The notes under the pieces were generated by a model. It was not told where the DNA came from. It saw only the letters and a program-made list of their open reading frames with translations, and made no database searches. A DNA stretch of 30,971 bases from a virus. The position numbers and the translations under genes were made by a program. The stretch is taken from IMG/VR virus record IMGVR_UViG_3300025736_000113, positions 1 to 30,971 of that record; one strand, given 5' to 3'. Positions within the stretch are counted from its first letter, which is position 1; each line of letters starts with the position of its first letter. This document shows, piece after piece, positions 17,401 through 23,052 of this stretch.

Positions 17401-17705
17401 CTAAAGATATAAGAAATGAATTAAAAAGGTTGATGGTTAAAACAGGTGGGCTTAGTCGTAGAATAGGCAGTAATTGGTGGCTCAATGATAAGAGATATAA
17501 GACTTATCAACAGGAAGTTTCCAAAGGATTAAATCGAGTTTTATCAAATATTATTCGTAATAAAAATTGGAAGGTCTTATCTGATGAGCAGAGACAGGCA
17601 TTGTTGAACGAAGTGGTTGATATGGTCAAAAAGAGAGCAAGACAACAGGTAATTGAGACTGCACAATTAAGGGATATAATAGACACAAAGGAATTGTCGG
17701 GATGA
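14484..17705 (+). CDS. Large internal virion/DNA ejection-type protein, 1073 aa
   Basis: This is the longest gene in the window. It opens with two copies of a WWxKYQ motif (WWNKYQ at 4-9, WWDKYQ at about 18-23). Hydrophobic, Gly/Ala-rich segments near residues 140-215 and 280-305 could be membrane-interacting. A helical, Pro/Ala-rich linker follows, then long amphipathic helices, a second hydrophobic patch near 725-755 (VAGFVGSGLLALGLFSMIPG) and a basic helical C-terminus. Large proteins of this build with a WWxKY start are internal or injection proteins, sometimes polyvalent, in podovirus-like genomes. I see no lysozyme or protease catalytic motif. It overlaps the next small gene by ATGA. 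Confidence 0.65.
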   Translation: MADWWNKYQTVETPKENWWDKYQSAEDVSFTPGESLKEIGKAALRMPQHMLAGVGKVINYLAEYDPAKSWLPPERLIGKAMDYIQPEWHRKLEDSQRKMISNQGTKIADFWTEAANTGMEAPSKKLGMTKWYEAPVTKALTSAIEGSGSFLSAIAAGVITKNPHIGLVLLGAMSGAQTHYGLRKRNVDQEIAQNIGLLAGAWEAGTELVPFNLIFNKPAQSLLKKFLTVGSVESLQEFIQGMGENWLNNFGYKVKKGDWSSVPKAARIEWSELMNGWFENITAGFLLAGTAGAAIGVTRPSGKAPTVSVEPTVPAAPAEAIVPAEENITAPELDEAKRKEDVMANNPDFTPEEIDAVFQAESDEQLKNEIGLLLEGVERFTAPAVAERKEAIRKERGKRFGAAREITRTGGERELLFIAERELKGPMEKAVEFTPLKELGKFTPYKEARARILIRTDPSLLNAESIRAEVAFNKFYEDGIVPQDAEIKLLERTLGSRVAEGLIKLKGKNRATISRLMDYLNAPRTLKASMDLSFIGRQGWILGIMHPKLWVDSAAVGYKTLFSKDIEKYAEQIDFDIRTSKYYRLSKESGMDLTDWRGPITKKEEEFQSSLFYKLSKSNVPVLKQVASLIKKSGIAFTTGANKLRMGVFSEWASKWEGRGQSKEEYKHLSKFINHTTGRADLKWFKEYAPMLNAAFFSPQFRSSRFLIPVDLAAEVYRSGRNTQWTAASQMMFSTVAGFVGSGLLALGLFSMIPGVDVEDDPRSADFGKIRYGDMRIDFWAGYLPIVRLAVQLMTGQRKVTDTGKIQDVDAGEVLWRYFRSGFSPPVSLTTNLLTGKNWRGEDMELTAGSVAESMKDVFAPLALQDMYEAFKNQGLIAGTVAIPLAFHGVGIQTYPIPPSKQSYLTKDKISQTTFGKRWDDLGPFAQKLLRENSPQIELAEMKAKAERDRPPYLEKMLQEQFKVGERLQKNLPKDIRNELKRLMVKTGGLSRRIGSNWWLNDKRYKTYQQEVSKGLNRVLSNIIRNKNWKVLSDEQRQALLNEVVDMVKKRARQQVIETAQLRDIIDTKELSG

Positions 17706-17869
17706 ACCAAGAAGAACATGATTTATTAATTCGTATAGACGAACGATTAGGTGTGGTAGAAAAGAACTTAACTAATCACTTGAAGAGCCACAATAAATTA
17801 GCCTGGGCATTATTAACTACTACGTTCTCATCTATTACTGCATTAGTTATCTCTCTTTTGTATCATTGA
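17702..17869 (+). CDS. XhlA-like small membrane protein (possible holin partner), 55 aa
   Basis: The ATG overlaps the TGA of the ejection-protein gene (ATGA). Residues 1-31 form a charged amphipathic helix (DLLIRIDERLGVVEKNLTNHL). Residues 33-53 form a single membrane segment (LAWALLTTTFSSITALVISLL). This N-out charged helix followed by one C-terminal transmembrane helix matches the XhlA/hemolysin family often found in phage lysis cassettes. No endolysin lies next to it. It is the last plus-strand gene before the convergent early operon. Confidence 0.65.
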   Translation: MNQEEHDLLIRIDERLGVVEKNLTNHLKSHNKLAWALLTTTFSSITALVISLLYH

Positions 17870-17918
17870 GGGCTTGCCCCATTTCTATGTCTTTCAATTT
17901 ACCTTCATTCGTAAACAT
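17847..17918 (-). CDS. Possible micro-ORF at the convergent junction, 23 aa
   Basis: On the minus strand, ATG 17918 opens 23 codons ending TAA at 17847-17849, overlapping the end of the XhlA-like gene on the other strand. GGTGG lies about 9 bases upstream. The peptide is charged (MFTNEGKLKDIEMGQALN). The region otherwise holds no clear terminator. Coding status is doubtful. Confidence 0.22.
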   Translation of the reverse strand: MFTNEGKLKDIEMGQALNDTKER

Positions 17919-17920
17919 TT

Positions 17921-18211
17921 TTACTTACCACCTTTCTCCAGGGCTTCCCTCGCAAATCGTCTCGCTTCCATTATTTCATCGGAGCCACAAATCTTAATTA
18001 AGCCATCTTTCAGCCTCTCGTTTTCAGTTCGGAGATTCCACTCTCCATCCTCAGCTTCTTCCTTTAACCCTCGAAAATACTCTACATCGTTATTTAAGCT
18101 GCAAATATCACCCACATGAAGATTCATTGTTCTTAATAACTTATCCCGCTCGGCTTGGAGTTCTTTATTCTTTCGGAGGAGTATTTGCATTTCCGCAATT
18201 AAATTACTCAT
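17921..18211 (-). CDS. Coiled-coil hypothetical protein, 96 aa
   Basis: The frame extends to a TTG at 18238, but AAGGAG lies 6 bases before ATG 18211, which decides the start. The protein is a coiled coil (IAEMQILLRKNKELQAERDK and LKEEAEDGEWNLRTENERLK). Two cysteines occur without a metal motif. It is the last clear gene of the early operon. Coiled coils of this type are frequent among phage accessory proteins; no function can be given. Confidence 0.65.
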   Translation of the reverse strand: MSNLIAEMQILLRKNKELQAERDKLLRTMNLHVGDICSLNNDVEYFRGLKEEAEDGEWNLRTENERLKDGLIKICGSDEIMEARRFAREALEKGGK

Positions 18212-18212
18212 A

Positions 18213-18386
18213 TTATTCTCCTTCCACTTCTGGTACAAACTCTATTTCCAAATCCACTTTACATTGAGCACATACTAATCCAGGTAAAACGCTTAGATTT
18301 GGAATATCTCCAAACAATTCTTTATATGTCCCTTCATTCTTTTTCCTGCATTCGGGGCAGGATATTCTTATTATTTCTTCATCCAT
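18213..18386 (-). CDS. Tiny zinc-ribbon protein, 57 aa
   Basis: A GGAG ribosome site lies before ATG 18386, and the frame closes at 18213-18215, one base before the next start. Cysteines occur as CPEC (residues 10-13) and CAQC (39-42), a four-cysteine zinc ribbon. A glycine- and hydrophobic-rich linker separates them, and the C-terminus is acidic. It fills an otherwise empty gap in the operon. The strict pairing of cysteines supports a real product. Its role is unknown; it could bind nucleic acid or a protein. Confidence 0.65.
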   Translation of the reverse strand: MDEEIIRISCPECRKKNEGTYKELFGDIPNLSVLPGLVCAQCKVDLEIEFVPEVEGE

Positions 18387-18387
18387 C

Positions 18388-18612
18388 TTATTCTCCTTTC
18401 AGGGCTTTGCCATCTATTTCTGTTTTCAAAGGAATTACTTTGCATTGTGATTTGAAATGCCTTTGGTTATCTTCTGTGATTAACCATTCTCTACCTCCAC
18501 TTCGCACGGAACGCTCTGACCATAATTTACGGCCACATTCGTTGCAGGTATAAACAGGGTGCATACTACATTCGGCTATTTTTGGTAGAGATAAGTGTTT
18601 GTGTTGAACCAT
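18388..18612 (-). CDS. Small putative zinc-binding protein, 74 aa
   Basis: AGGAG at 18620-18624 lies 7 bases before ATG 18612 (MVQHKHLS) and only 1 base before ATG 18618, so 18612 is preferred. Cys and His are clustered: C15, H18, CNEC at 23-26, H52 and C56, enough for one zinc site. The rest is basic. It starts 11 bases after the metallophosphoesterase gene ends. No named family recognised. Confidence 0.6.
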   Translation of the reverse strand: MVQHKHLSLPKIAECSMHPVYTCNECGRKLWSERSVRSGGREWLITEDNQRHFKSQCKVIPLKTEIDGKALKGE

Positions 18613-18622
18613 TCTCATTCTC

Positions 18623-19318
18623 CTATTTTTTAAAATTGCTTTTATGGTAGTTTTCGCCTGGGGCACAAGGCATTATTTCGTGGTAAGGTGTACCATCAAT
18701 AATTACAGCAGCAGAAAGAATGGGTCGTTCTTTAATATGTCTGCCATAGGCAAATTGCCAAGCATCAACATTAATACCACAACCAACATCTACACTAAAA
18801 ATACGGCGTAAGGAATTAGCTCTCCATTTAACACCAGACCTTGTATGACAGTGGCCCATAACTGTAGACATCAGCATTTTTCCAGCAGCACCATAAGCCG
18901 GATGTACTCCACTTAGGCCTGTACCATGAAAATAATATACCTCATCAATGATATGCTCAAAGGCCCAATCCCATCCAGGAGTTTCCCATATTTCACCATA
19001 ATCACGCAGAAATTTTGATGGTATATTAACTGATTGAGCTAATCTAATAACTCTTTCATCGTGATTGCCAATACATACTTTTGCTTTTGGAAATTCTTTA
19101 TACCATTTTTGAATTTCTTGTTTTGCTAAATCATATTCATCATCCGGCCCAGGACACATGGGATTGTTAGCATGAAAACTAATAGCTTGAAAATCAGCTA
19201 TGTCTCCAATGAAAAGCACAGTATCACAATTCCATTCTTCATACAGGTCTTTGCAAAATGATAAATATCCAGGGTGAACTACCGGACAATGCAAATCTCC
19301 AATTACTAAGACTTTCAT
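18623..19318 (-). CDS. Calcineurin-like metallophosphoesterase, 231 aa
   Basis: All classic metal-binding blocks are present: GDLH (7-10), GDIAD (38-42), GNHDE (84-88), a lone H at 131 and GHCHT (155-159). Together they build a two-metal site for hydrolysing phosphomonoesters or phosphodiesters. Length is normal for a single-domain phage enzyme. GGAAGG lies before the ATG, and the start overlaps the stop of the upstream gene by ATGA. The substrate cannot be told from sequence; known members act on nucleotides, RNA ends or proteins. No essential residue is missing. Confidence 0.88.
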   Translation of the reverse strand: MKVLVIGDLHCPVVHPGYLSFCKDLYEEWNCDTVLFIGDIADFQAISFHANNPMCPGPDDEYDLAKQEIQKWYKEFPKAKVCIGNHDERVIRLAQSVNIPSKFLRDYGEIWETPGWDWAFEHIIDEVYYFHGTGLSGVHPAYGAAGKMLMSTVMGHCHTRSGVKWRANSLRRIFSVDVGCGINVDAWQFAYGRHIKERPILSAAVIIDGTPYHEIMPCAPGENYHKSNFKK

Positions 19319-19515
19319 TTTTTTCCTTCCAAGAGTTCTACTGTTTCGGGGTCAACTTCGACAAAGCCTTTTATGGCATACTTATTTGAATATTCAATCA
19401 TGCACAATTCAGCGTCATCCAGAATGATATAATGCTCACCTTCAACCTGGCAGTAATAACCATAGGCCCACCTTTTTGTGCCTGTGGTCAATCCTCTATA
19501 CTTAATCAGTTGCAT
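19315..19515 (-). CDS. YopX-like protein, 66 aa
   Basis: IKYRGLTTGTKRWAYGYYC at the start and GFVEVDPETVELLEG at the end match the two ends of the YopX family (R-G...TGxWxYG and VDPETVG). The usual length is 100-150 residues, so this is a short member with the middle reduced. AGGAG precedes ATG 19515. Function in phages is unknown; YopX proteins are common accessory genes in early operons. It overlaps genes on both sides. Confidence 0.7.
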   Translation of the reverse strand: MQLIKYRGLTTGTKRWAYGYYCQVEGEHYIILDDAELCMIEYSNKYAIKGFVEVDPETVELLEGKK

Positions 19516-19687
19516 CTTCTTCTCCTAAAATAACCAATGGACGCCATTGCCACATTACACATACAGGCCCGATATTAATTGAGAGTAGTGGGGCGTCAAC
19601 TTCACCACCTAACAACCAACTTTTCACATTAAAAACAACAGCAAAATACTTACCAAAGATGTTTCCTTTTCGATATAAGTAAATCAT
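19502..19687 (-). CDS. Small hypothetical protein, 61 aa
   Basis: AAGGAG abuts a GTG at 19696 but is properly spaced (8-9 bases) from ATG 19687, so the latter is chosen. Hydrophobic and aromatic residues are frequent (FGKYFAVVFNVKSWLLGG) with no clear membrane helix. It overlaps the YopX-like gene by 14 bases. Not recognised. Confidence 0.55.
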   Translation of the reverse strand: MIYLYRKGNIFGKYFAVVFNVKSWLLGGEVDAPLLSINIGPVCVMWQWRPLVILGEEDATD

Positions 19688-19704
19688 TCTAACCACTCCT
19701 TGTC

Positions 19705-19819
19705 ATACAGTTTATTTCAAAAAGTCATAGGTGGCACTATTATAGACATCTACGAATTTGCCAATTTTAAGTCCTTGCTATTACTATACTTACAAACGCT
19801 CCAAACCATAAACTGTATT
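19705..19819. repeat. 11-bp inverted repeats bounding a gene-free segment
   Basis: ATACAGTTTAT at 19705-19715 and ATAAACTGTAT at 19808-19818 are perfect inverted copies about 92 bases apart. The stretch between genes 19687 and 19824 holds no convincing ORF. A TATAAT is present near 19736-19741 on the minus strand, but its best -35 is only 14 bases away. It could be an operator pair, a looped RNA or a small deleted element. Chance cannot be excluded. Confidence 0.35.
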
Positions 19820-19823
19820 ACGC

Positions 19824-20183
19824 TCATCGATTTTGTAATCTGTATTTTTTCTGGTATTCTCGTTGAGTTTTCTTTCGTCTTTTATAATTGCACTTATCAC
19901 AATATTTTTGGTGTGGTCTTAATCCAATACCACAATCAGGACAAGTTCTTTCCTGTTCTTTTTGAAGATGTTTATTTATCTTACAGTATTTTTCATAGAA
20001 TGAATATAGCCTTTTACTTTGACCAATATCCATAGCTGTTGGTAATACTGCTTTTTCAAAATAATTACATCTTTCTCCCTGTTCTACCTTACAGGTTTTT
20101 TTAAATAAGCATCCACCATAGTAATGGTCATAGTTAGCACAGCTCGATTTTAAAAATATATTTAAACCAACTTGTTTATTCAT
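19824..20183 (-). CDS. Cysteine-rich protein with VLP motif (Cys_rich_VLP-like) and zinc ribbon, 119 aa
   Basis: Residues 14-50 hold CANYDHYYGGCLFKKTC...C-YFEKAVLP, the layout of the Cys_rich_VLP family, named after its invariant Val-Leu-Pro. A second metal module, CPDCG...CDKC, lies at about 81-97, followed by a very basic C-terminus (RRKKTQREYQKKYRL) that may bind nucleic acid. The gene starts directly after the four 22-bp repeats, so its ribosome site region is made from repeat sequence. It may act on, or be regulated by, those repeats. Family function is not established. Confidence 0.7.
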   Translation of the reverse strand: MNKQVGLNIFLKSSCANYDHYYGGCLFKKTCKVEQGERCNYFEKAVLPTAMDIGQSKRLYSFYEKYCKINKHLQKEQERTCPDCGIGLRPHQKYCDKCNYKRRKKTQREYQKKYRLQNR

Positions 20184-20186
20184 TTT

Positions 20187-20274
20187 TTGATTTCCCTGAA
20201 ATCACTATTTGATTTCCCTGAAATCACTATTTGATTTCCCTGAAATCACTATTTGATTTCCCTGAAATCACTTA
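20187..20274. repeat. Four tandem 22-bp palindromic repeats (iteron or operator array)
   Basis: Four units lie at 20187-20208, 20209-20230, 20231-20252 and 20253-20274. The first three are identical and the fourth differs only at its end. Each contains GATTTC-CCT-GAAATC, a 6-bp inverted repeat with a 3-base spacer. The 22-base period is close to two DNA turns, placing all sites on one face. The array fills the gap between two genes, overlaps the stop of one and abuts the start of the other. This suits a repressor operator or a replication-origin iteron set. Confidence 0.9.
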
Positions 20275-20543
20275 TCTAACTCCGAGACAGGGCCATTTTC
20301 CTCACGTTTCTTATCTTCATACTTATCCATTACACTACGCTTAAATTCATCAAGAGCATCAACAAGAATACTTTTTGCCTCACTTAAAGCAAAATAACAC
20401 ATATAATTACGATATGTTAAAACCCATAAATGAATAAGTTTTGTAACGGCATAAGTAACTTCCCCCTTTGATTTCAAAACATCAAAAAGAGATTTAACAA
20501 AAGGGTCAATCTTTTTTCTTCTTTCAAGTGCTATATATGGCAT
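20268..20543 (-). CDS. Conserved phage protein (DUF6899-like), 91 aa
   Basis: The layout MPYIALERRKKIDP...GEVTYAVTKLIHLW...FKRSVMDKYEDKKREENG matches a family of small phage proteins I know as DUF6899 (MPYI..ERR at the start, YEDKKxxENG at the end). GGAGG is 6 bases before ATG 20543 and 3 before ATG 20546, so the second ATG is likely. The upstream gene's TGA overlaps this start. Function unknown. Its end runs into the repeat array. Confidence 0.65.
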   Translation of the reverse strand: MPYIALERRKKIDPFVKSLFDVLKSKGEVTYAVTKLIHLWVLTYRNYMCYFALSEAKSILVDALDEFKRSVMDKYEDKKREENGPVSELDK

Positions 20544-20905
20544 CATTCACCTCCATAGGATTTCCATCGAATAACCTGGTCTATTGTTTGTTCAATTTCT
20601 TTTATGCTTTTAGAACTTACATCACTAAAGTAATGTATGGGAAAATTATTTTCTTCTGCGTATTCAATTTCTATTTTCATTCCTCTTGATATAAAATCAT
20701 CTTTAGCATACACCAATAGTAAATCTCGCTGAGAAAGAATACTACAATCTACACTGAGAATTTGTGTTTCATTTAAATATCCCTTTTGATAAGCTATTAA
20801 AACAAACTCATCATGTTCAGCAGGACAATAAAGTTCTATCTTGCCACCAAACTTCCGGCGTAATTTGTCTGCTACAAGCATAGCAAGATTGTTATTCCGG
20901 TTCAT
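20543..20905 (-). CDS. Possible nucleoside deoxyribosyltransferase-like/DUF4406-type protein, 120 aa
   Basis: The core RDLLLVYAKDDFISRGMKIEIEYAEENNFPIHYF resembles the C-terminal half of small Rossmann-like enzymes in the nucleoside 2-deoxyribosyltransferase/DUF4406 group, where a serine-Arg-Gly-Met segment precedes a helix and a final strand. (The listed stretch is cited as two parts: RDLLLVYAKDDF and SRGMKIEIEYAEEN.) ATG 20905 lacks a good ribosome site. The frame is open upstream to a TGA near 20957, so a non-ATG start is possible. If an enzyme, it would act on nucleotides. The call is tentative. Confidence 0.45.
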   Translation of the reverse strand: MNRNNNLAMLVADKLRRKFGGKIELYCPAEHDEFVLIAYQKGYLNETQILSVDCSILSQRDLLLVYAKDDFISRGMKIEIEYAEENNFPIHYFSDVSSKSIKEIEQTIDQVIRWKSYGGE

Positions 20906-20961
20906 ATCTATATCTGTAGCTTTTTCGCCACCCTTGCCCCTGATAGAATGAGCGGGTCAAA

Positions 20962-20990
20962 GATAGACCTTAACTGTACGTTGGTCTATC
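20962..20990 (-). other. Inverted repeat between HNH-like and deoxyribosyltransferase-like genes
   Basis: GATAGACC at 20962-20969 and GGTCTATC at 20983-20990 form an 8-bp stem with a 13-base loop. On the minus strand TTTG follows, too little for a strong terminator. The 92-base gap between genes holds nothing else clear. It may attenuate transcription or stabilise mRNA. Confidence 0.4.
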
Positions 20991-20997
20991 ATGTGCA

Positions 20998-21528
20998 TCA
21001 CCTTACCTTTCTATGTATTTTTCCGTGGCATTTTTCACAAACCCAATCTACTTCAAAAGGTTTGCTGTAATCTGAATGATGTCCACAGACAAGACCCCTT
21101 TTATTACACATCTGACAATGTGTTGGTCTTATAATTTTACCTAATTTAATTGCATTACCAAACCTATATCTTGTTTTGTATTTATCAGAATTCATTAAAT
21201 TATATTTCTTTGTTCTTTCACTTATATTATTTCTATTTTTCCAATAATATTTTTTTGTCGCTTTTCGATTTATTTCTCTGCCTTTTTCACTTCTTGCAAA
21301 TTCCCTTGCTTTTAAATTTAGGTGTTCTAAATGATTCGTCCTGTATTCCTGCATTTTTTCTAAACGTTTCTCTCGATGTTTTTGATGGTATTTTGCATCA
21401 GCAATTTTTTTACATTCTTTACATTCATCTGATAACCCATCTTTTTTAGAACGATTTTTACCAAATTCTTTTATGTGTTTATTTTGTTTGCAAGCGTAGC
21501 ACCACTTAATAGTATTACAAACTTTCAT
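20998..21528 (-). CDS. HNH-type endonuclease-like zinc protein, 176 aa
   Basis: GGAGAG precedes ATG 21528. The frame also extends to TTG 21558, which has no ribosome site. The N-terminus has a four-cysteine zinc module (C10, C13, C36, C39, as CYAC and CKEC). A long basic coiled middle follows (KYHQKHREKRLEKMQEYR). The C-terminal 40 residues hold CQMC, then CGHHSDYSKP and CEKCHGKIH, the common HNH or treble-clef pattern of phage endonucleases with a CxxCH end. It may be a free-standing homing enzyme. It overlaps the upstream gene by 14 bases, so it is part of the operon. Confidence 0.65.
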   Translation of the reverse strand: MKVCNTIKWCYACKQNKHIKEFGKNRSKKDGLSDECKECKKIADAKYHQKHREKRLEKMQEYRTNHLEHLNLKAREFARSEKGREINRKATKKYYWKNRNNISERTKKYNLMNSDKYKTRYRFGNAIKLGKIIRPTHCQMCNKRGLVCGHHSDYSKPFEVDWVCEKCHGKIHRKVR

Positions 21529-21844
21529 TATTGATTCTCTCCGTAATAAGAGCTTCAAGTAAAATATGATAATTAATTGTGTCTCGTGTTTTTTCCTGCC
21601 AAAAAGTTAAGGGCCTTACCACACCGTCATCAAGGTCATTGATAAAATCCTGAGTGGCGATGATATGTTTAGCTACCATTCCCCATAAGGCTTTCTCAGG
21701 AGTTTCTCCCTTCATATCTCCAGCCTTCTTAAAATTAGCAAGTTTGTCGCCGTCTCTTGCATATTCATCACTTTTACCAATCATTAACGCCAAACAAGAC
21801 TTGGTTATACTTTGAGCGAGTTCATTAAATTTCTCTGTGTTCAT
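21515..21844 (-). CDS. Nucleotide modification-associated domain (Nmad1/DUF1599)-like protein, 109 aa
   Basis: The sequence has the pattern KSDEYARDGDKLANFKKAG, then KALWGMVAKHIIATQDFI and TRDTINYHILLEALI, which matches the all-helical Nmad1/DUF1599 family (N-x-DY...FxNF...K...D...NY). Known: this family is MazG-like and is linked to modified-base metabolism in phages. Acidic residues that could bind metal are conserved (E27, D30, N37, D88). Start at ATG 21844. It overlaps both neighbours. Whether this phage modifies its DNA cannot be judged from the window. Confidence 0.6.
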   Translation of the reverse strand: MNTEKFNELAQSITKSCLALMIGKSDEYARDGDKLANFKKAGDMKGETPEKALWGMVAKHIIATQDFINDLDDGVVRPLTFWQEKTRDTINYHILLEALITERINNESL

Positions 21845-21995
21845 TTTTCTTCTCCTTTTCGTAAGCAGCAGGACACCTTTTTAGAACTTTACGTTTACGA
21901 TATAGATTTTGTTCTCTACATTCATCACCACATTTTTGTCCGGTACAAGCACAATAAATTTGTTCATCTTGAGATTTCAAGAAATCTATTTTCAT
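21825..21995 (-). CDS. Cysteine-rich small protein, 56 aa
   Basis: GGGGAT lies 5 bases before ATG 21995 (MKIDFLKSQ). Cysteines are at CACTGQKCGDEC plus one near the end (RCPAAYEK). This would suit a zinc knuckle. The C-terminus is highly charged (EKEKKNEHREI). It overlaps the Nmad1-like gene by 20 bases. Not recognised as a named family. Confidence 0.6.
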   Translation of the reverse strand: MKIDFLKSQDEQIYCACTGQKCGDECREQNLYRKRKVLKRCPAAYEKEKKNEHREI

Positions 21996-21996
21996 T

Positions 21997-22107
21997 TTAT
22001 CCCCACATACCATAGATTTTTAGGTAACGCTCATTGCGACCATACTGACGGGACGAGCCAACTGGATATTTCCTGTCCAACCCATCCCGCCGATGGTCTG
22101 TTAGTTA
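21997..22107 (-). CDS. Possible small basic protein without a standard start codon upstream
   Basis: On the minus strand the frame is open from the TAA at 22105-22107 to the TAA at 21997-21999, ending two bases before ATG 21995. It encodes an ordered-looking, Arg-rich peptide (DHRRDGLDRKYPVG, SSRQYGRNERYLKIYG). The only standard start is TTG at 22080, giving 27 residues and placed 5 bases after GGCGGG. The codon pattern and position look like a real small gene, perhaps truncated at its start. Alternatively the stretch is a structured RNA. Confidence 0.35.
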
Positions 22108-22113
22108 AACACT

Positions 22114-22209
22114 CTACCCTAAAAGATTAGGAAAGATTTTCTCGTACAGAGGTCTTAAAAGAACTCCAAGTACATGAGAAACTAACAATACTGCGATTGT
22201 TCCTACCAT
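22114..22209 (-). CDS. Small membrane peptide, 31 aa
   Basis: AAGGAAAAAAG precedes ATG 22209. The 31 residues begin with one hydrophobic helix (MVGTIAVLLVSHVLGVLL), followed by RPLYEK and a short hydrophobic end. It is too short for usual gene calling, but the ribosome site, composition and placement between two operon genes support it. It may be a membrane-inserted phage peptide affecting lysis or host entry; role unknown. Confidence 0.55.
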   Translation of the reverse strand: MVGTIAVLLVSHVLGVLLRPLYEKIFPNLLG

Positions 22210-22234
22210 CTTTTTTCCTTTCTAATTTTAATAA

Positions 22235-22510
22235 TTAATATATTTTCTCTAAAATCTCAAATAGATTTTCTTCTTTCTTTACTATAATTTCGTCAATAGT
22301 TCCCAATATTTTTTTGATTGGGTCGCTAGTAGTAGTAGGGGAAGATGTTTCTTCCAACCAATCTTGTTTGAGTCCATCTATCAAATACAAAACCCCACCC
22401 CTTATTTTCAATCCTGTTATTCCATTTTCATACTCAAAAACTGTGCCAGTAGTCAAATCTTTCCAGTCGATTTTTTCTGTTTTTTCTTCTTTCTTTACTG
22501 TGATTTTCAT
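22235..22510 (-). CDS. Hypothetical protein, 91 aa
   Basis: AAGGAG lies before ATG 22510, and the upstream gene's TGA overlaps it (ATGA). The N-terminus is basic and charged (KITVKKEEKTEKIDWKDL). A beta segment follows (TVFEYENGITGLKIRGGVLY), then a Ser/Thr-rich linker and a helical end. No family recognised. Its tight coupling to the membrane protein gene upstream suggests joint expression. Confidence 0.6.
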   Translation of the reverse strand: MKITVKKEEKTEKIDWKDLTTGTVFEYENGITGLKIRGGVLYLIDGLKQDWLEETSSPTTTSDPIKKILGTIDEIIVKKEENLFEILEKIY

Positions 22511-23052
22511 TTCTTCTCCTTTATTTTCTTAACAATTTTTTGGGTTGACGGTGATTGCTTAGAGTCTTGATTAACATTAAAACATCCTGCAATACTATGT
22601 TTATTAGTTGTTCTCATAACATCCTTAAAATTTTCCCCACCCCGCACAATTTCCTTGAGTGCTTTATTCTTTAAGAAAATTGTATAAACTGATATTCCCG
22701 CTGCTCCAACTAAACCAATAATAGATACAATGGTTGAATATTTTAACACTGCTAAATTCAAAGACAATGCTGTTAAACAAGCAACAGCAGCAGGTATTGC
22801 CCATTTACTTCCATTGATAAATGCAAATACACTTAACCCCACACCAATTATACACCACCAGGATAAACCGGTAAGCCCCCGTAACGAATTTTGTAGAACC
22901 CCTGAAATTGGTTCCTGTAGAACGTTTGTGGGGGCTTCCGGTTGAGGGGGGAGAGAAAATGACGTGCAGCCCGTACCAATTATAACCATAACTGTAAGAA
23001 AAACCATTAAAATTATTGCAACAAATACTCTAATTGCTGTTTTGTCATCCAT
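22507..23052 (-). CDS. Multi-spanning membrane protein, possible lipoprotein-like or lysis-related, 181 aa
   Basis: A signal-like hydrophobic segment lies at residues 8-27, ending GTGC, which resembles a lipobox but has Gly rather than Leu/Val/Ile at -3. A proline-rich spacer follows (SLPPQPEAPTN). Then come two or three membrane segments between about 62 and 127 (WWCIIGVGLSVFAFI, AIPAAVACLTALSL, IVSIIGLVGAAGISVYTIFL). The C-terminus is basic. Holin, spanin-like or superinfection-exclusion roles are possible. It overlaps the NinG-like gene and the 91-aa gene. Confidence 0.6.
   Translation of the reverse strand: MDDKTAIRVFVAIILMVFLTVMVIIGTGCTSFSLPPQPEAPTNVLQEPISGVLQNSLRGLTGLSWWCIIGVGLSVFAFINGSKWAIPAAVACLTALSLNLAVLKYSTIVSIIGLVGAAGISVYTIFLKNKALKEIVRGGENFKDVMRTTNKHSIAGCFNVNQDSKQSPSTQKIVKKIKEKK

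Noticed and set aside
17869-17900. Terminator between the converging operons
   Set aside because: GGGC-TT-GCCC is a 4-bp stem with a 2-base loop and no T-run; it is too weak to call.
19700-20035. 111-aa plus-strand reading frame
   Set aside because: It is the antisense shadow of the Cys_rich_VLP-like gene and the gene-free segment, with no ribosome site.
20187-20274. CRISPR array
   Set aside because: The repeats are directly adjacent with no spacers, and no cas genes are present.
22020-22110. tRNA-like or structured RNA (pairs GACCAT/ATGGTC and CGGGA/TCCCG) between small genes
   Set aside because: No acceptor, D-arm or TPsiC arm of proper length fits either strand, the apparent anticodon loop lacks U33, and the stretch reads as an ordered Arg-rich peptide on the minus strand.
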